From Reticulitermes lucifugus (taxonomy: Eukaryota > Arthropoda > Insecta > Blattodea > Rhinotermitidae): a DNA stretch of 28,289 nucleotides. Both the position numbers and the translations under genes were made by a program. Every line of letters starts with the position of its first letter. The stretch's first letter is position 1. The notes beneath the pieces are model-generated. The model made no database searches, was not told the origin of the DNA, and saw only the letters and a program-made list of their open reading frames with translations. Below are positions 9,801 through 18,130 of this stretch, piece after piece. The stretch lies in assembly GCA_026260175.1 (NCBI GenBank), contig JAKCWW010007534.1, positions 637 through 28,925 on the forward strand, in the 5' to 3' direction.

Positions 9801-12106
9801 GTGGTACAGCTGGTATGGAACAAAATCCAGCTGGATCGTCAAACAGTTCTGAGCAACACTGTCCAGATTAATCTCAGAACTGGGTTCCCATTCAGAGTAT
9901 ATATTCAGGTACGTCGGTGTGTTGTGTTCACTTGACTGAAGTTGGGGGAAAAGTAGAAATTATAAGTACAGTGTGCCCCACAGCTTACTGATCAGGTTTG
10001 ACAGATATGTATTAACTTTCCAGTAAGTGTATTAAATATACATCTGTTTGTTACCTACATCCTAACTTCAAAACACTCACCTCGACTGATGATATACTGC
10101 AATTCTGTAAGATTCCAACAGCTGTATGTCACATTTGGCATCATTCATTTCATCAGATTTTATCCATCATTTGGTTAAAAAGAATAATAAAAAATATAAC
10201 ACATTTTGGGAACAGGATTGGTCCCCCAAAACCATATTTTACTTTCTACTGTTATTTTTAACATGATGTTATGGACGAAGTCCATAAGGTAAATGTTTCC
10301 AAATAACATACTGTATGCCTTCCCTTAAATCATTTTTTATAAAATTAGTGCCAAGTGTGTGTTTAGGTGTAGTGATGGTACAGAACCTAAATGATCTGTT
10401 AGTACCACGCACATAATATTCCTCTAACATTTGAGTTTACACTACTTACATAAATCCCCAAACTGAACATTTTCCATGCTCCCAAGATGTAACAGGATTA
10501 CTAAGTGATCATTCACTCCTTGAGGCAAAGCCCTCCTTGAAAAGCTAACGGTCCTTCAGCAAGTCACAAAATTCCTGACCTTCTATGTCTCAAATGTTAA
10601 TTACCGTGTTCACAGCAGTCTCCCACTGGACTCTCCCCTCTCATTTACCCAATCCACAGTCTTGCAACCTATTTCGTCAAGATTTATAAGCTTTTGCATT
10701 ATTTAGTACCAGAAAATTTGACCCCAGTGCTAAAGTTTGATTGAATTCTTCCCACAATACTTTCACTCATTTTTATAATTTTTATTGGTCATGCATTCCA
10801 CTATCGTTTTTAACAGTGCATACATGTGGTCCACCTGGCCAAGCATTGCGCTTTTGTCTGTATTAATACACGTACTCCTGACTTAAAATCTACCTGTTAC
10901 CCAAACATAATGTGGGGATTAAAAACACCTACAGTAGAGCCCGGATAAGAAGTCCCAAGAAGTTTTCCCCTGTAAGAAGTCTGATTTTTAAAGTCCTGAA
11001 ATCCTATTGCTTTTAATAAGCNNNNNNNNNNNNNNNNNNNNNNNCTTAAGGAGTCCCTAATCCTCTGGTCCCTTGAAAGACTTCTTAACAGGGTTCTACT
11101 GTATTTGTATTTGATGAGTACAGTCGATTTTAACTGCTGAACACATCTTGGGTGTAAGACACACACAATGCAATGTTGATAACTATCGAAATCTGAAGTC
11201 TGTGTCCCCCCCCCCTCTCCCTCAATCCAACTTCTGAATCAGTGGACCAATTTCCACAATGCCTGATTGCAAAACTGTGTTTCATAAGAATAATCAATGT
11301 TAATTCTGCGAACACACCTTTATAATTGTGATTCCTATGACAAAGTCATCACTTGACTGAGACCTAGTAAATGCATCAATTGAAATAATTTCTGTTCCAT
11401 CTGAAAAAGAATAAGTCTATTAAAGAAAAAGGTTTATATATGCATGCAGTAAAAAGCAGTTCTGTGATGAGGATGGGAAATTTTTATGGAAAATATTAGA
11501 AAGCATTTCAGGAACTGCCTCTTTCATTCAAAAGAATCACTCAAGATAGAAAGTTAAATGACTGTATTTTTTTCAACTCATACATAGCAAAACCAATAAA
11601 AAAACTATTACAGAGTTTAGTATGGCACCTTTGGTTGCTTTGTTGCCTGATACATACTTATTTAACTTGTGTTACTAATTAACATACAGCACCAAAATAA
11701 GGACTGCATATTCAAATGAACTGTCTTATCTTCCACAATTTCTGACTGGGTATGTGACCACCCAGAAATGATTTCCAAAAATTTTCCCATAAAAATTTTT
11801 CCGGAGAATGAAGAGATTTTAATTTTCTGGTACTAATTATAAAGCCACTGATGGCTCAGAAATTTAACCAAGTGAATAACCATCAGCATGAATTTACTTA
11901 CTTGGAATGTAAGTGAATAACACTTCTTTCACTGTTGGTTTCAAGAATCCATCAGAATCCCCGGAATATTCAAATGAGAAAACTTTACGGCGAAGAGACG
12001 CAGCAAGAATCTTGTTTGCGCCATTTGACACACAAAGCTTGGTCAGTGAATAAACATTCCCTTGAGAGGGCAACACAAAATAATGTGCATCTATTATATT
12101 CTCCAT
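3742..12106 (-). CDS. KPTN: Kaptin, KICSTOR complex subunit (8 coding exons)
   Basis: Coding exons in transcript order: 12106-11902, 11400-11318, 9935-9762, 8961-8795, 8101-7856, 7269-7134, 5950-5777 and 3822-3742. They total 1266 nt, or 421 aa (human kaptin is 436 aa). Every junction is GT-AG and all phases agree. Collinear matches to kaptin recalled from memory run throughout: QGNVYSL near the N-terminus, IISIDAF, NLDSVAQNCL, WLLSGSDEKIHMF, GCECGYVKLA and QPSVVY. Two FG-GAP-like acidic loops lie at residues 321-329 (DVDMDGRHE) and 374-382 (DVTGDGVKE). Kaptin forms a beta-propeller in KICSTOR with ITFG2, SZT2 and KICS2, which holds GATOR1 at the lysosome and restrains mTORC1; it was first described as actin-associated. 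The start at 12106 is chosen because the ATG has G at -3 and +4 and aligns with the family; an in-frame ATG at 12151 would add 15 residues. The gene appears intact. Confidence 0.92.
4318..4736 (+). mobile_element. LINE 3'-end fragment (degraded)
   Basis: Translating plus frames in turn gives the C-terminal tail of a widespread insect non-LTR retrotransposon: FEIWCWRRMEKI, then LLRVEEERNILRTIKR, KANWIGHM and RNCLLKH, then text related to GRGYGPV. It is interrupted by stops and frameshifts. It ends in a short ATGAATGA-type run near 4720-4736, typical of a LINE 3' end. It lies in kaptin intron 7, antisense to the gene, and is dead. The clade (CR1, Jockey or RTE) cannot be fixed from this part. 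Confidence 0.8.
4805..4872. repeat. Foldback repeat copy 1
   Basis: GTACCAACATTTGGAGGA at 4805-4822 is answered in inverted form by a near copy at 4854-4872. A CTGCCTCCACCTTCAG stretch lies between. It is the same family as 5592-5700. The following sequence to about 4955 resembles the tails of the repeats at 5200-5275 and 26100-26185. Confidence 0.6.
5200..5275 (+). repeat. Tail fragment of the foldback repeat family
   Basis: Contains AGCAGCATGTACCAGAAGAC, an ATCTTCAGCA-like block and CCACTGTGAGAACTTCAGAT. These words recur in order at 26120-26185 and in diverged form after 4872 and 5700. Function unknown; it lies in kaptin intron 7. Confidence 0.5.
5592..5700. repeat. Foldback repeat copy 2 (35-nt arms)
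   Basis: Arms 5592-5626 and 5666-5700 are reverse complements at about three quarters of positions, both carrying GGTAC and AGTCTG words, with a 39-nt centre. The minus strand of the centre contains CTGAAGA (5647-5641), the core word shared with the repeats at 20940, 22066, 22549, 26067 and 26909. It lies in kaptin intron 7. Confidence 0.6.
5777..5950 (-). CDS. KPTN: Kaptin exon 7
   Basis: 58 codons, residues 338-395. Contains DVLVYKY, LSQRSFANPI and the second FG-GAP-like loop DVTGDGVKE (374-382), followed by LRGVHIMQ. Acceptor TGTACAG. Intron 7 (3823-5776) carries the LINE tail and two foldback repeats. Confidence 0.9.
6822..7087 (+). mobile_element. tRNA-derived SINE with 14-nt target duplication
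   Basis: The 5' part resembles a tRNA and carries a perfect pol III B box, GGTTCGAATCC, at 6877-6887; the A box is degraded. The body ends with a GGAGCTATACTTCTAGTCC and CTTCATGGCATGG block that I recall as typical of an insect SINE. ACTTCTGTTTTAAT occurs exactly at 6808-6821 and 7088-7101, flanking the unit as a target-site duplication made by target-primed reverse transcription. It sits in kaptin intron 6, antisense to the gene. The intact duplication suggests a fairly recent insertion. Confidence 0.85.
7134..7269 (-). CDS. KPTN: Kaptin exon 6
   Basis: Residues 292-337. Contains the first FG-GAP-like loop, DVDMDGRHE at 321-329, then GTYSQ before donor GTAAGA. Intron 6 (5951-7133) carries the SINE. 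Confidence 0.9.
7856..8101 (-). CDS. KPTN: Kaptin exon 5
   Basis: 246 nt, the longest coding exon. Encodes RVSAYGCECGYVKLA through QPSVVY. Includes a Glu-rich surface loop (QQEKEEE). Donor GTAAGT at 7855-7850. Intron 5 is 7270-7855. Confidence 0.9.
8795..8961 (-). CDS. KPTN: Kaptin exon 4
   Basis: 55 codons plus two bases. Begins VVWLLSGSDEKIHMF and ends inside the Arg codon of NEAR. The frame stays open for about 30 codons past the donor (GTATG), but exon 5 restores the family alignment, so the donor is preferred. Intron 4 (8102-8794) shows no recognisable element. Confidence 0.9.
9266..9430. mobile_element. pogo/Tigger-like MITE, TA duplication
   Basis: A 165-bp unit flanked by TA (9264-9265 and 9431-9432). 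The left end CAGCAGAATTCCTTTAATCC and the right end read in reverse, CAGTAGAAGTCCTTTAATCC, match at 18 of 20 positions. The CAGTAGAA start and TA target are typical of pogo/Tigger elements. It has no coding capacity and lies in kaptin intron 3. Confidence 0.8.
9762..9935 (-). CDS. KPTN: Kaptin exon 3
   Basis: 58 codons (residues 97-154) after a pyrimidine-poor CTTCAG acceptor; ends before donor GTAATG. Contains YLNIYSEWEP and NLDSVAQNCL. Intron 3 (8962-9761) carries a pogo-like MITE. Confidence 0.9.
10932..11101. mobile_element. pogo/Tigger-like MITE containing an assembly gap
   Basis: Ends CAGTAGAGCCCGGATAAGAA and, read from the right, CAGTAGAACCCTGTTAAGAA, flanked by TA at 10930-10931 and 11102-11103. 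It is a related but distinct subfamily from 9266-9430. The gap at 11022-11044 interrupts the centre. It lies in kaptin intron 2. Confidence 0.75.
11022..11044. other. Assembly gap (23 N)
   Basis: A run of 23 N inside the MITE and inside kaptin intron 2. The true length of missing sequence is unknown. No kaptin exon is expected here, because exons 2 and 3 join in phase without it. Confidence 0.99.
11318..11400 (-). CDS. KPTN: Kaptin exon 2
   Basis: 83 nt after a TTTTTCAG acceptor, completing codon 69 (Asn) and encoding EIISIDAF and VIGITIIK, both kaptin-typical. Donor GTGTGT. Intron 2 (9936-11317) carries a MITE with an assembly gap. Confidence 0.9.
11902..12106 (-). CDS. KPTN: Kaptin exon 1
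   Basis: Residues 1-68 plus one base of codon 69. It encodes the first propeller strands (QGNVYSL, KILAASLRRKVFSFEY). The donor is GTAAGT at 11901-11896. Intron 1 is 11401-11901. Confidence 0.88.
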
Positions 12107-13217
12107 CTCTCCTTTTTCATAAGCACATTCTGTAAATAGTGACCACAACAAAACAAATACTCAATATAAACACTCATCTGAAATTCACCACTGTCATGTT
12201 GTAGTAGGCGTAACATCCACAACATGTTTATGATACTCCACATGGATAATAGAGGAGAAGAGAATCTGGACACAGCCAGGCACACCAGAATGGGAAACAC
12301 ACTCAACAGTGACAGGAAACATTTTCATCAAAGACACAGCCTTCATCCTGTCCAGTGACGCAACTCATTTGCAGCCAATAATGGCAGTATTTTTTATGAA
12401 GATTTCTTCGTTAGTAAAGGGTCCCACTTTCCCTAATGCTTGATGGGTACAAGACGTGGGAGGTACGCTACAAATACATCATGTTCCAGATACAGATTCA
12501 GTTTTCCACATAGCTGACAATTTCTCATTTATTTATATTTGTTTTAACTAAAAATCTATAGCTGTTCAAAATGTCCCCTCTGAAGATGTATATCTGTACT
12601 GTCTCTCATTTCTTTATGTACGTAGTATAGCTGCAATACATTCTTACACTTAACATTAAACTTAAACTAAATTGTAATGTCCACAGAACACAGGCATGTA
12701 ATAATACAGTGATAAATCTTCGCTGGGCTCCATACAGTCCTTATGCTTTTAAATGAAAGGCTTGCTGTAGTCCCATCATTATGCATGGTACAGGTACAGG
12801 TGTTTGACTGGTAATCAAAAGCGCTTTAACATGATCTGCACTGCAAAGTCCATAATAGCCAATACTCTCTCATAACAAACATTACATGCTGTACATGAAC
12901 ATATCTTGTTCACATAATGTTTAAAGTGAAATGTAATTATGTTCATTACAATTATTTTGGACTGTTCATATAGCAGTATTACAGCATTTGAATTAGGGTT
13001 CTTATGAACAGGGACAGAATGAATGAGAACAAAACACTGTGTGGAAAATCTCAGACTACATACAGTACAGTAATACAATGAACATTAGGAAAACATATTG
13101 TGGACCACCATGTAAAATGGTCTGTGAAGTGACCAAAGAAAGATATGGGCCACATAAACCAAGGGCCCTGTACTACTGTCACATAGGTGAAGATTATTCA
13201 TACCACTGACACTTTAA

Positions 13218-13446
13218 CCTTTAAATGACTGGGTTGGTATTTAAATTTTAGCACATGGTTTATGAAAAACGTATTATTTGAACAGAATGAGATAAAATTA
13301 TGACATAAATGGCATTTTGTGGAAAATAAAACAGATGATGCTGCATGTCTTAAAAATACAGTAAATTTCCTTGTTGCCTAAATATATAAAATGAATGTCT
13401 AGGGGTTTTTTAAATGTGCGTTCGCATGCGAACATGGGTTTAAAGG
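13218..13446. mobile_element. Candidate TTAA-flanked (piggyBac-like) MITE
   Basis: The left edge TTAA-CCTTTAAA (13214-13225) is mirrored by TTTAAAGG-TTAA ending at 13450. TTAA targets and CCTTT-type ends fit piggyBac-like MITEs. The inverted match is short (about 12 nt including TTAA), so this is tentative. A perfect 14-nt palindrome, GTTCGCATGCGAAC, lies inside at 13420-13433. Confidence 0.45.
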
Positions 13447-14074
13447 TTAAAATAGATCATGACTGCCCTCTTCCCAGTCATCTTGAATTTATAATTTGTA
13501 TTTTCATCCTCATAACAGCATCTAACCATAAACCTTGCAACAATGGGGACAGACTATTTTTTCCCTCAGTCAGGTACATTCCAGAATGAAACCTTGGAAT
13601 TTGCCATTATTCTATAATTCTGTATGAGATATAGCCACTGCTACTATAAAAATCTACTGTTATAATTAAAGTTTAATTTTCAGTTCATCAATCTGTCACT
13701 GAACTTAATTCTAAATCCCGCTTTTTTTTTACAGGCCAAAAAATGTACAAACCAGATCATGCAAACACTGGCCAGGTTTTGAAGACTGGAAACCACTGCA
13801 AGCTTACAACATGAAACTTCAGACTTTATGACTACAGTTAAGGTACTTGAGACTAAGTTAACCACTGAAACAGCTCAAAAAGAATAGCACAGTTTGTAGC
13901 CTGTAACAGTGTGGTAATTCGTTGCTGTTTTACAACTTCAAAGTCAAGTTGCTGCAACAAAACCTCAGTATCTCCTGTTACACATAAATGTACTCATAAA
14001 TAAAAATTCCAACATGAATTAAATATTTGTTAGAATTCCAGTTTTTAAAAATGGGTTTCTATGATCTCCTGGCA

Positions 14075-14080
14075 TTTATT
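14075..14080 (-). terminator. Candidate poly(A) signal of FNTB gene
   Basis: AATAAA on the minus strand about 80 nt after the FNTB stop codon. It would give a short 3' UTR. Confidence 0.6.
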
Positions 14081-14156
14081 CTTTTAGCACAACAATGCCT
14101 AATATCTGACTTTGCAGCAACTCCACATCTGCAATGATGCAGTAGTATAGCTATCT

Positions 14157-15377
14157 TCATGATGGTTGTGTCTGTGGCACATGCAGTTGCTGGAAGTATT
14201 GCAATGCATTCAGTGCTGCTTCCAGCCCAACATTATATATAGGATGTACTGGTGCAAGCTCATTGTTTGGATTGCCCACAATATTTGCTTTTCCATGCAC
14301 AAAATGCTGTGCCACTGATAGGCCACTTAGGGCGTAACAAGTGTGATAGATGTCCCGTGGCTTTGTGGGTTTATCAACAAGGCCCCCTGATGAACTTTGA
14401 CAGCAAATCAAGATATATTCCTGCAGGGCTTCCTGGTGGAATAACCACCGTTCCATGCTTACTGCATTTTTATCTTCCTGCATTAATATTCTATGTAGCA
14501 AAGGAAATGCTCCACCCTGCCAGAAAGAGTAGCAGCCATCAACAAGCTTGTTTGTACGGCCCTGAAAGCCACCTTCAAATCGCATTTGGCGATTCACAAT
14601 CCACCGCATAAACGACTTAATATCACATAATTGCTCCTTTCCTAATAGTGAAAGGGCAGCCAGACCACAGAATGCATAACCACCATGTGCCTCCATGCCT
14701 GGTGACCCAGAAAAGCCTCCTTCATATGTCTGACAGCTGATAATCCAGTTGGCTGAGTTATCAAACAAAGCATCTGTGTAAATGTTGGTAAGCCTAGCAA
14801 CAGCTAATGCACAGTATACTCCTCTAATATCCAATTCACCTCCAGGATGCATCATAAATGCTCCATCAGGAGAACGGACTGACCACAGAAATTTTTGCAG
14901 CTTCTCCCTATCAATGATGCTGTATGCTTCCTCTGTTCCCAATGTGCAAAGAGCATTCACTGCTGCATAGGTAGGTGCCAAGTGAGGGAACTGGCCTGGA
15001 CTTCCAGCAAATCCTCCATCTGGACACTGACACTTTCCAAGGAACTGAACTATCTTAGAGATATCTTCTGGTACTAAAGTTTCATCTAGCAGTTCCAGGG
15101 AATGTAATATCCAGTAACATAGCCATGGACGACTAGCATCTAGACACTGGTAAGAATTGGGTAAATAAGTAAGGGACTTCTTGAGAAAAGTGGCATGATG
15201 AAGCCTTAACAATGTAGGTGCATCTAGATCAATTTCTACCATTTTGGAAAACAAATCAAAAAGCTGTTCTACAGATTCCTCCACCTTCATCTGGTCCTCA
15301 GATGTTGGTGTTGGACAGTTTTCATCATTAAACCTTTCTTTCTTTATAGATTCAAAGGATCTAACATTTGCCGCCAT
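14157..15377 (-). CDS. FNTB: Protein farnesyltransferase beta subunit (406 aa, single exon)
   Basis: Catalytic subunit of protein farnesyltransferase, which attaches farnesyl from farnesyl diphosphate to the CaaX cysteine of Ras, Rheb, lamins and others, with FNTA as partner in the cytosol. The protein is a series of prenyltransferase alpha-alpha repeats. From residue 85 on, active-site positions match the mammalian enzyme at a constant offset of 17: zinc ligands D280, C282 and H345; diphosphate-site H231, R274, K277 and Y283; W85 and W89; D335, K339 and Y344. Landmarks are CLDASRPWLCYWILHSLELL, GGFQGR and LVDGCYSFW. The ATG at 15377 has a strong context (GCATGG). The frame stays open to 15458, but that extension crosses a splice-acceptor-like TTGTTTTAG (15450-15442), so those codons are probably untranslated. 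The human protein is 437 aa; the N-terminus is shorter here. Intact. Confidence 0.95.
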   Translation of the reverse strand: MAANVRSFESIKKERFNDENCPTPTSEDQMKVEESVEQLFDLFSKMVEIDLDAPTLLRLHHATFLKKSLTYLPNSYQCLDASRPWLCYWILHSLELLDETLVPEDISKIVQFLGKCQCPDGGFAGSPGQFPHLAPTYAAVNALCTLGTEEAYSIIDREKLQKFLWSVRSPDGAFMMHPGGELDIRGVYCALAVARLTNIYTDALFDNSANWIISCQTYEGGFSGSPGMEAHGGYAFCGLAALSLLGKEQLCDIKSFMRWIVNRQMRFEGGFQGRTNKLVDGCYSFWQGGAFPLLHRILMQEDKNAVSMERWLFHQEALQEYILICCQSSSGGLVDKPTKPRDIYHTCYALSGLSVAQHFVHGKANIVGNPNNELAPVHPIYNVGLEAALNALQYFQQLHVPQTQPS

Positions 15378-15441
15378 GCTGAAGGGACAGCTTACTTGAA
15401 TTGTGTTATTCCAGTGTCTTGATCCTTGAGATAGAGTACCC

Positions 15442-15443
15442 CT
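15442..15443 (-). promoter_or_regulatory. Splice acceptor in FNTB 5' UTR
   Basis: TTGTTTTAG followed by GGGTAC on the minus strand, 64 nt before the chosen ATG. It implies an upstream non-coding exon. One possible donor is GTAAGT near 15860; others exist, so the first exon is unplaced. Confidence 0.5.
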
Positions 15444-16280
15444 AAAACAAGCACACAAAAAGCATCAAGAACCCTCACATACTATAAAACTAAAATTTTT
15501 ACTTTATTTACTTCTGCTGGCAGAATAATTTTATAGGAAACATTGCAATGATTCCCTTTCATTTATGTCAGCGAGTATCAGTGCTCCCAGAGGGAATAAA
15601 TTTAGCTTGTTTGGCTGTATAATTCTTACCCTAACGTAGTTTATAAGCACTAAGCCACCTAGCTACAACAGATGTAAGCAAACTATTACCCGATTTTTAC
15701 GCATAGAATATACCCACCTCCACAGACATAAAACACCCTGATCCAGTCTGATAATTCAACTTTCCTCTACATAATCTTTTCAATATCTTTCCAAACTATG
15801 CACAATTATAAAGGAACAATGGTCATCATCATGCCACATTTTGTGGATTAGCAAGTACTTACATAAAGATCATGTGTTCATGTTCAAACTTCCCCATTAA
15901 AATTGGTCGCACATGTTAAAGTTAAATGTAAGTTAACCTGTCTAATACATGTCTACAAATATATGCAAGGCTATTTCATTGTTCTAAAACATTACAGAAG
16001 ATTATGCCAAGGAAAAATGTATGCTGGAAAACTGTCAAACAGGTTATTGTAAGGTTAAGTGCATATTAGACATGCTATATGACCATTTTTTATATCAAGC
16101 ATAAATTGGTCAGAGAGCCAACTTCTGTTATTGACCAGACTGGCAAAGCAGTAACACTCTTAGACTTGTATTCAGGTGGTGCCCAATTTGAGTAATCTCA
16201 GCAATTTTATTTCATGCTATTTACAAGTCATACATCTGAAAATTTAATACAACTTCACTACAACACTGGTGAAGGCCCAG
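15444..16280. other. Spacer upstream of FNTB
   Basis: AT-rich sequence that probably holds FNTB 5' intron or promoter. No coding exon or known element is recognised. Confidence 0.4.
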
Positions 16281-16660
16281 CTATTTTTCATTATAGTCTC
16301 CATTATTGTCAACAGTCTTCTTCCACCATTGAACAAGAGCACATATTCCTGCCCAACTAAAGTTGCTCTCCTTCTTGTACAGCCACTGGCACATGGTATT
16401 CTGCAGTGCTTTGTCATCTGTATAATGGAGTCCTCACAGGTTATCTCTCAAAGTACCGAACAGGTGTTAATCTGATGGTGGAAGGTCAGGACTGTGGGGT
16501 AGGTGCAGTAACACTGTCCATCCAAATTTTGTGTTGCCTCAGTGGTGTGCATACTTGTATGTGGCCCAGCATTGTCATGGATGAGAAACACATCAGACAT
16601 TTTTCTTGTGGCACAAACTCACCACAGGCAATCACTGACTTTTTAGTGCTCCAATATAAT
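16281..16660 (-). mobile_element. Mariner transposase remnant, copy A (minus)
   Basis: Reading the minus strand with one frameshift gives the C-terminal half of a mariner transposase: VFLIHDNAGPHTSMHTTEA, then LLHLPHSPDLPPSD, HLFGTL, GLHYTDDKALQN, ALVQWWKKTVD and GDYNEK then stop. The HDNAGPH and SPDLPPSD blocks hold the second and third catalytic aspartates. Several in-frame stops make it dead. The N-terminal half and terminal repeats are missing. Confidence 0.85.
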
Positions 16661-16664
16661 GGCT

Positions 16665-16975
16665 ACAGTTCACCACATGTAAACGTGCATGCAACTGAGG
16701 CCATCACAAAAGTTTAATGCAGTGTTGACATACCCACCCTATGGTCCTGACCACATGCACCATCAGATTTTCACCTGTTCTTCGGGCCTTTGAAAGACAG
16801 CCTGCAAGGACACCATTATACAGATGATGAGGCACTGCAGAATGCCACATGCCAGTGGCTAAAGACGAAGTCGTGCAACCTTCACTGGGTGGCAATACAT
16901 GTTCTTTTTCAAAGGCAGAAGAAGACTGTTGACAAAGATGGAGACCATACTGAAGGATTAGTATGCCTTCAGTAA
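16665..16975 (+). mobile_element. Mariner transposase remnant, copy B (plus)
   Basis: The plus strand holds a second C-terminal fragment of the same family: HVNVHATEAITK, then TYPPYGPD, GHHYTDDEALQNATCQWLK and KKTVDKDGDHTE. The last block is open to 16975. It is frameshifted and lacks the catalytic block equivalent to HDNAGPH. It faces copy A, so the two form an inverted pair. Confidence 0.8.
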
Positions 16976-17819
16976 TGTTGTAGAAAAATTCTGACACTTG
17001 TAAATAGCATGAAACAAAAAACACAGGGCGAATTACTTTCTGACTAACCCTCATACCTAATTTACAGAAGTAGCCAAAGGTTAAAAATTAGGTTCATCAG
17101 CAAACATCTCACAGTGTCACTAACATGTGAAAAATATGTGTATACTGCAGCATTAACGCTGTTGTACGCAGTCAGTCCCGTTACATTTTTCCTCAATATG
17201 TTGTTTAACAATCACCTTCATCCACTGGGAAACCGAAATGACTTCATGAACAATCGTTCAGGTTAACTGGCTGTACTGAAGTATTACTGTCATATCTTGA
17301 ATAGACTAAACTATACGTTGTGTTCAGTCATTCGATAATTAAAAACTATCAACTGTGTTCATAAGTACTTAATATCGAAGACTAAACTCTGAATGTTAAT
17401 GCAAAATATGAATCGGTAGATCAAATATTCCTACAGTAATGAAATTTACATTAAGGTACGATAACATTACACAGAAAACTATAATTCATGTCGGAAAATT
17501 AAAATTACAATACATAACAAAAATGTACCTTTGAATTAAGTACATTTACGTACAACCATGGGTACAACTAAAACTCTGGCCTTAACTCACATTACAAATA
17601 ACAAACCACTATGTAACAAGCAATACGCGTCGCCAATCATTGCGCATCGAAGGAACCATTCAATTGAAATTAATTTTGTGTTACAACTTCATGTGTATTA
17701 CGGGGGGAGCCCATTTGAGGTAAAGGTTACTACTTTATCTATAACATTGTTCAACGTGCTTCTTATTTGTATTAAAAATTAGTATGTTGATACCACTTTT
17801 GTTCGTTATGTTGCATACT
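16976..17819. other. Spacer, possible regulatory region of POLI
   Basis: AT-rich at first. From about 17620 CpG sites become frequent (around ACGCGTCG, TGCGCATCG and CCAAT near 17632), suggesting the POLI promoter or first exon. No TATA box is convincing. No coding exon recognised. Confidence 0.35.
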
Positions 17820-18119
17820 CACAATCGGAAGTGACGACATCAGAGAGATGCAATTCCGGAATTCTGAGTGCGTTGTATGGTTTGAGATATGCTGTTAAGT
17901 TTGAACATGTTTCTGTACTATATGAGCGTGGTGATTTCTGGCTATTATATTTTGTGTATGCCACAGTTGTGGGAAATATTTTGAGATGTCTATGTGTCTG
18001 TACAGTGTTGAATAGAATATGCAATAGTAACTTCAATTTGAAGGTTAGTATCACATGGTGTGTTCATAATTCTGTTACATTATCATTAATGTCACTAATC
18101 CCCTACTTTTATCCTACAG
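17820..18119 (+). promoter_or_regulatory. Probable POLI 5' UTR exon and short intron
   Basis: A donor AAG-GTTAGT at 18044 and an acceptor TTTTATCCTACAG ending at 18119 delimit a 76-bp candidate intron just before the POLI start codon. Upstream sequence with scattered CpG from about 17820 would be non-coding exon. The 98-codon open frame at 17831-18127 has no recognisable features and is probably untranslated. The transcription start is not visible. Confidence 0.5.
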
Positions 18120-18130
18120 AACTGTGAACA

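Larger units (their letters stand above)
12107..14156. other. Intergenic spacer between FNTB and kaptin genes
   Basis: Both flanking genes are on the minus strand, so this should contain the FNTB 3' end and the kaptin promoter and 5' UTR. I see no clear TATA box, CpG cluster or coding exon. A TTAA-flanked repeat occupies 13218-13446; the rest shows nothing recognisable. Confidence 0.5.

Noticed and set aside
12107..12151. 15-residue N-terminal extension of kaptin from the ATG at 12151
   Set aside because: In frame but not family-like; the ATG at 12106 fits the alignment and has a better context. Not excluded.
15378..15458. 27-residue N-terminal extension of FNTB
   Set aside because: The codons run across a splice-acceptor-like TTGTTTTAG, and the ATG at 15377 has a far better context.
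17831..18127. 98-codon open frame just before POLI
   Set aside because: It overlaps a likely 76-bp intron and has no domain; better explained as 5' UTR.
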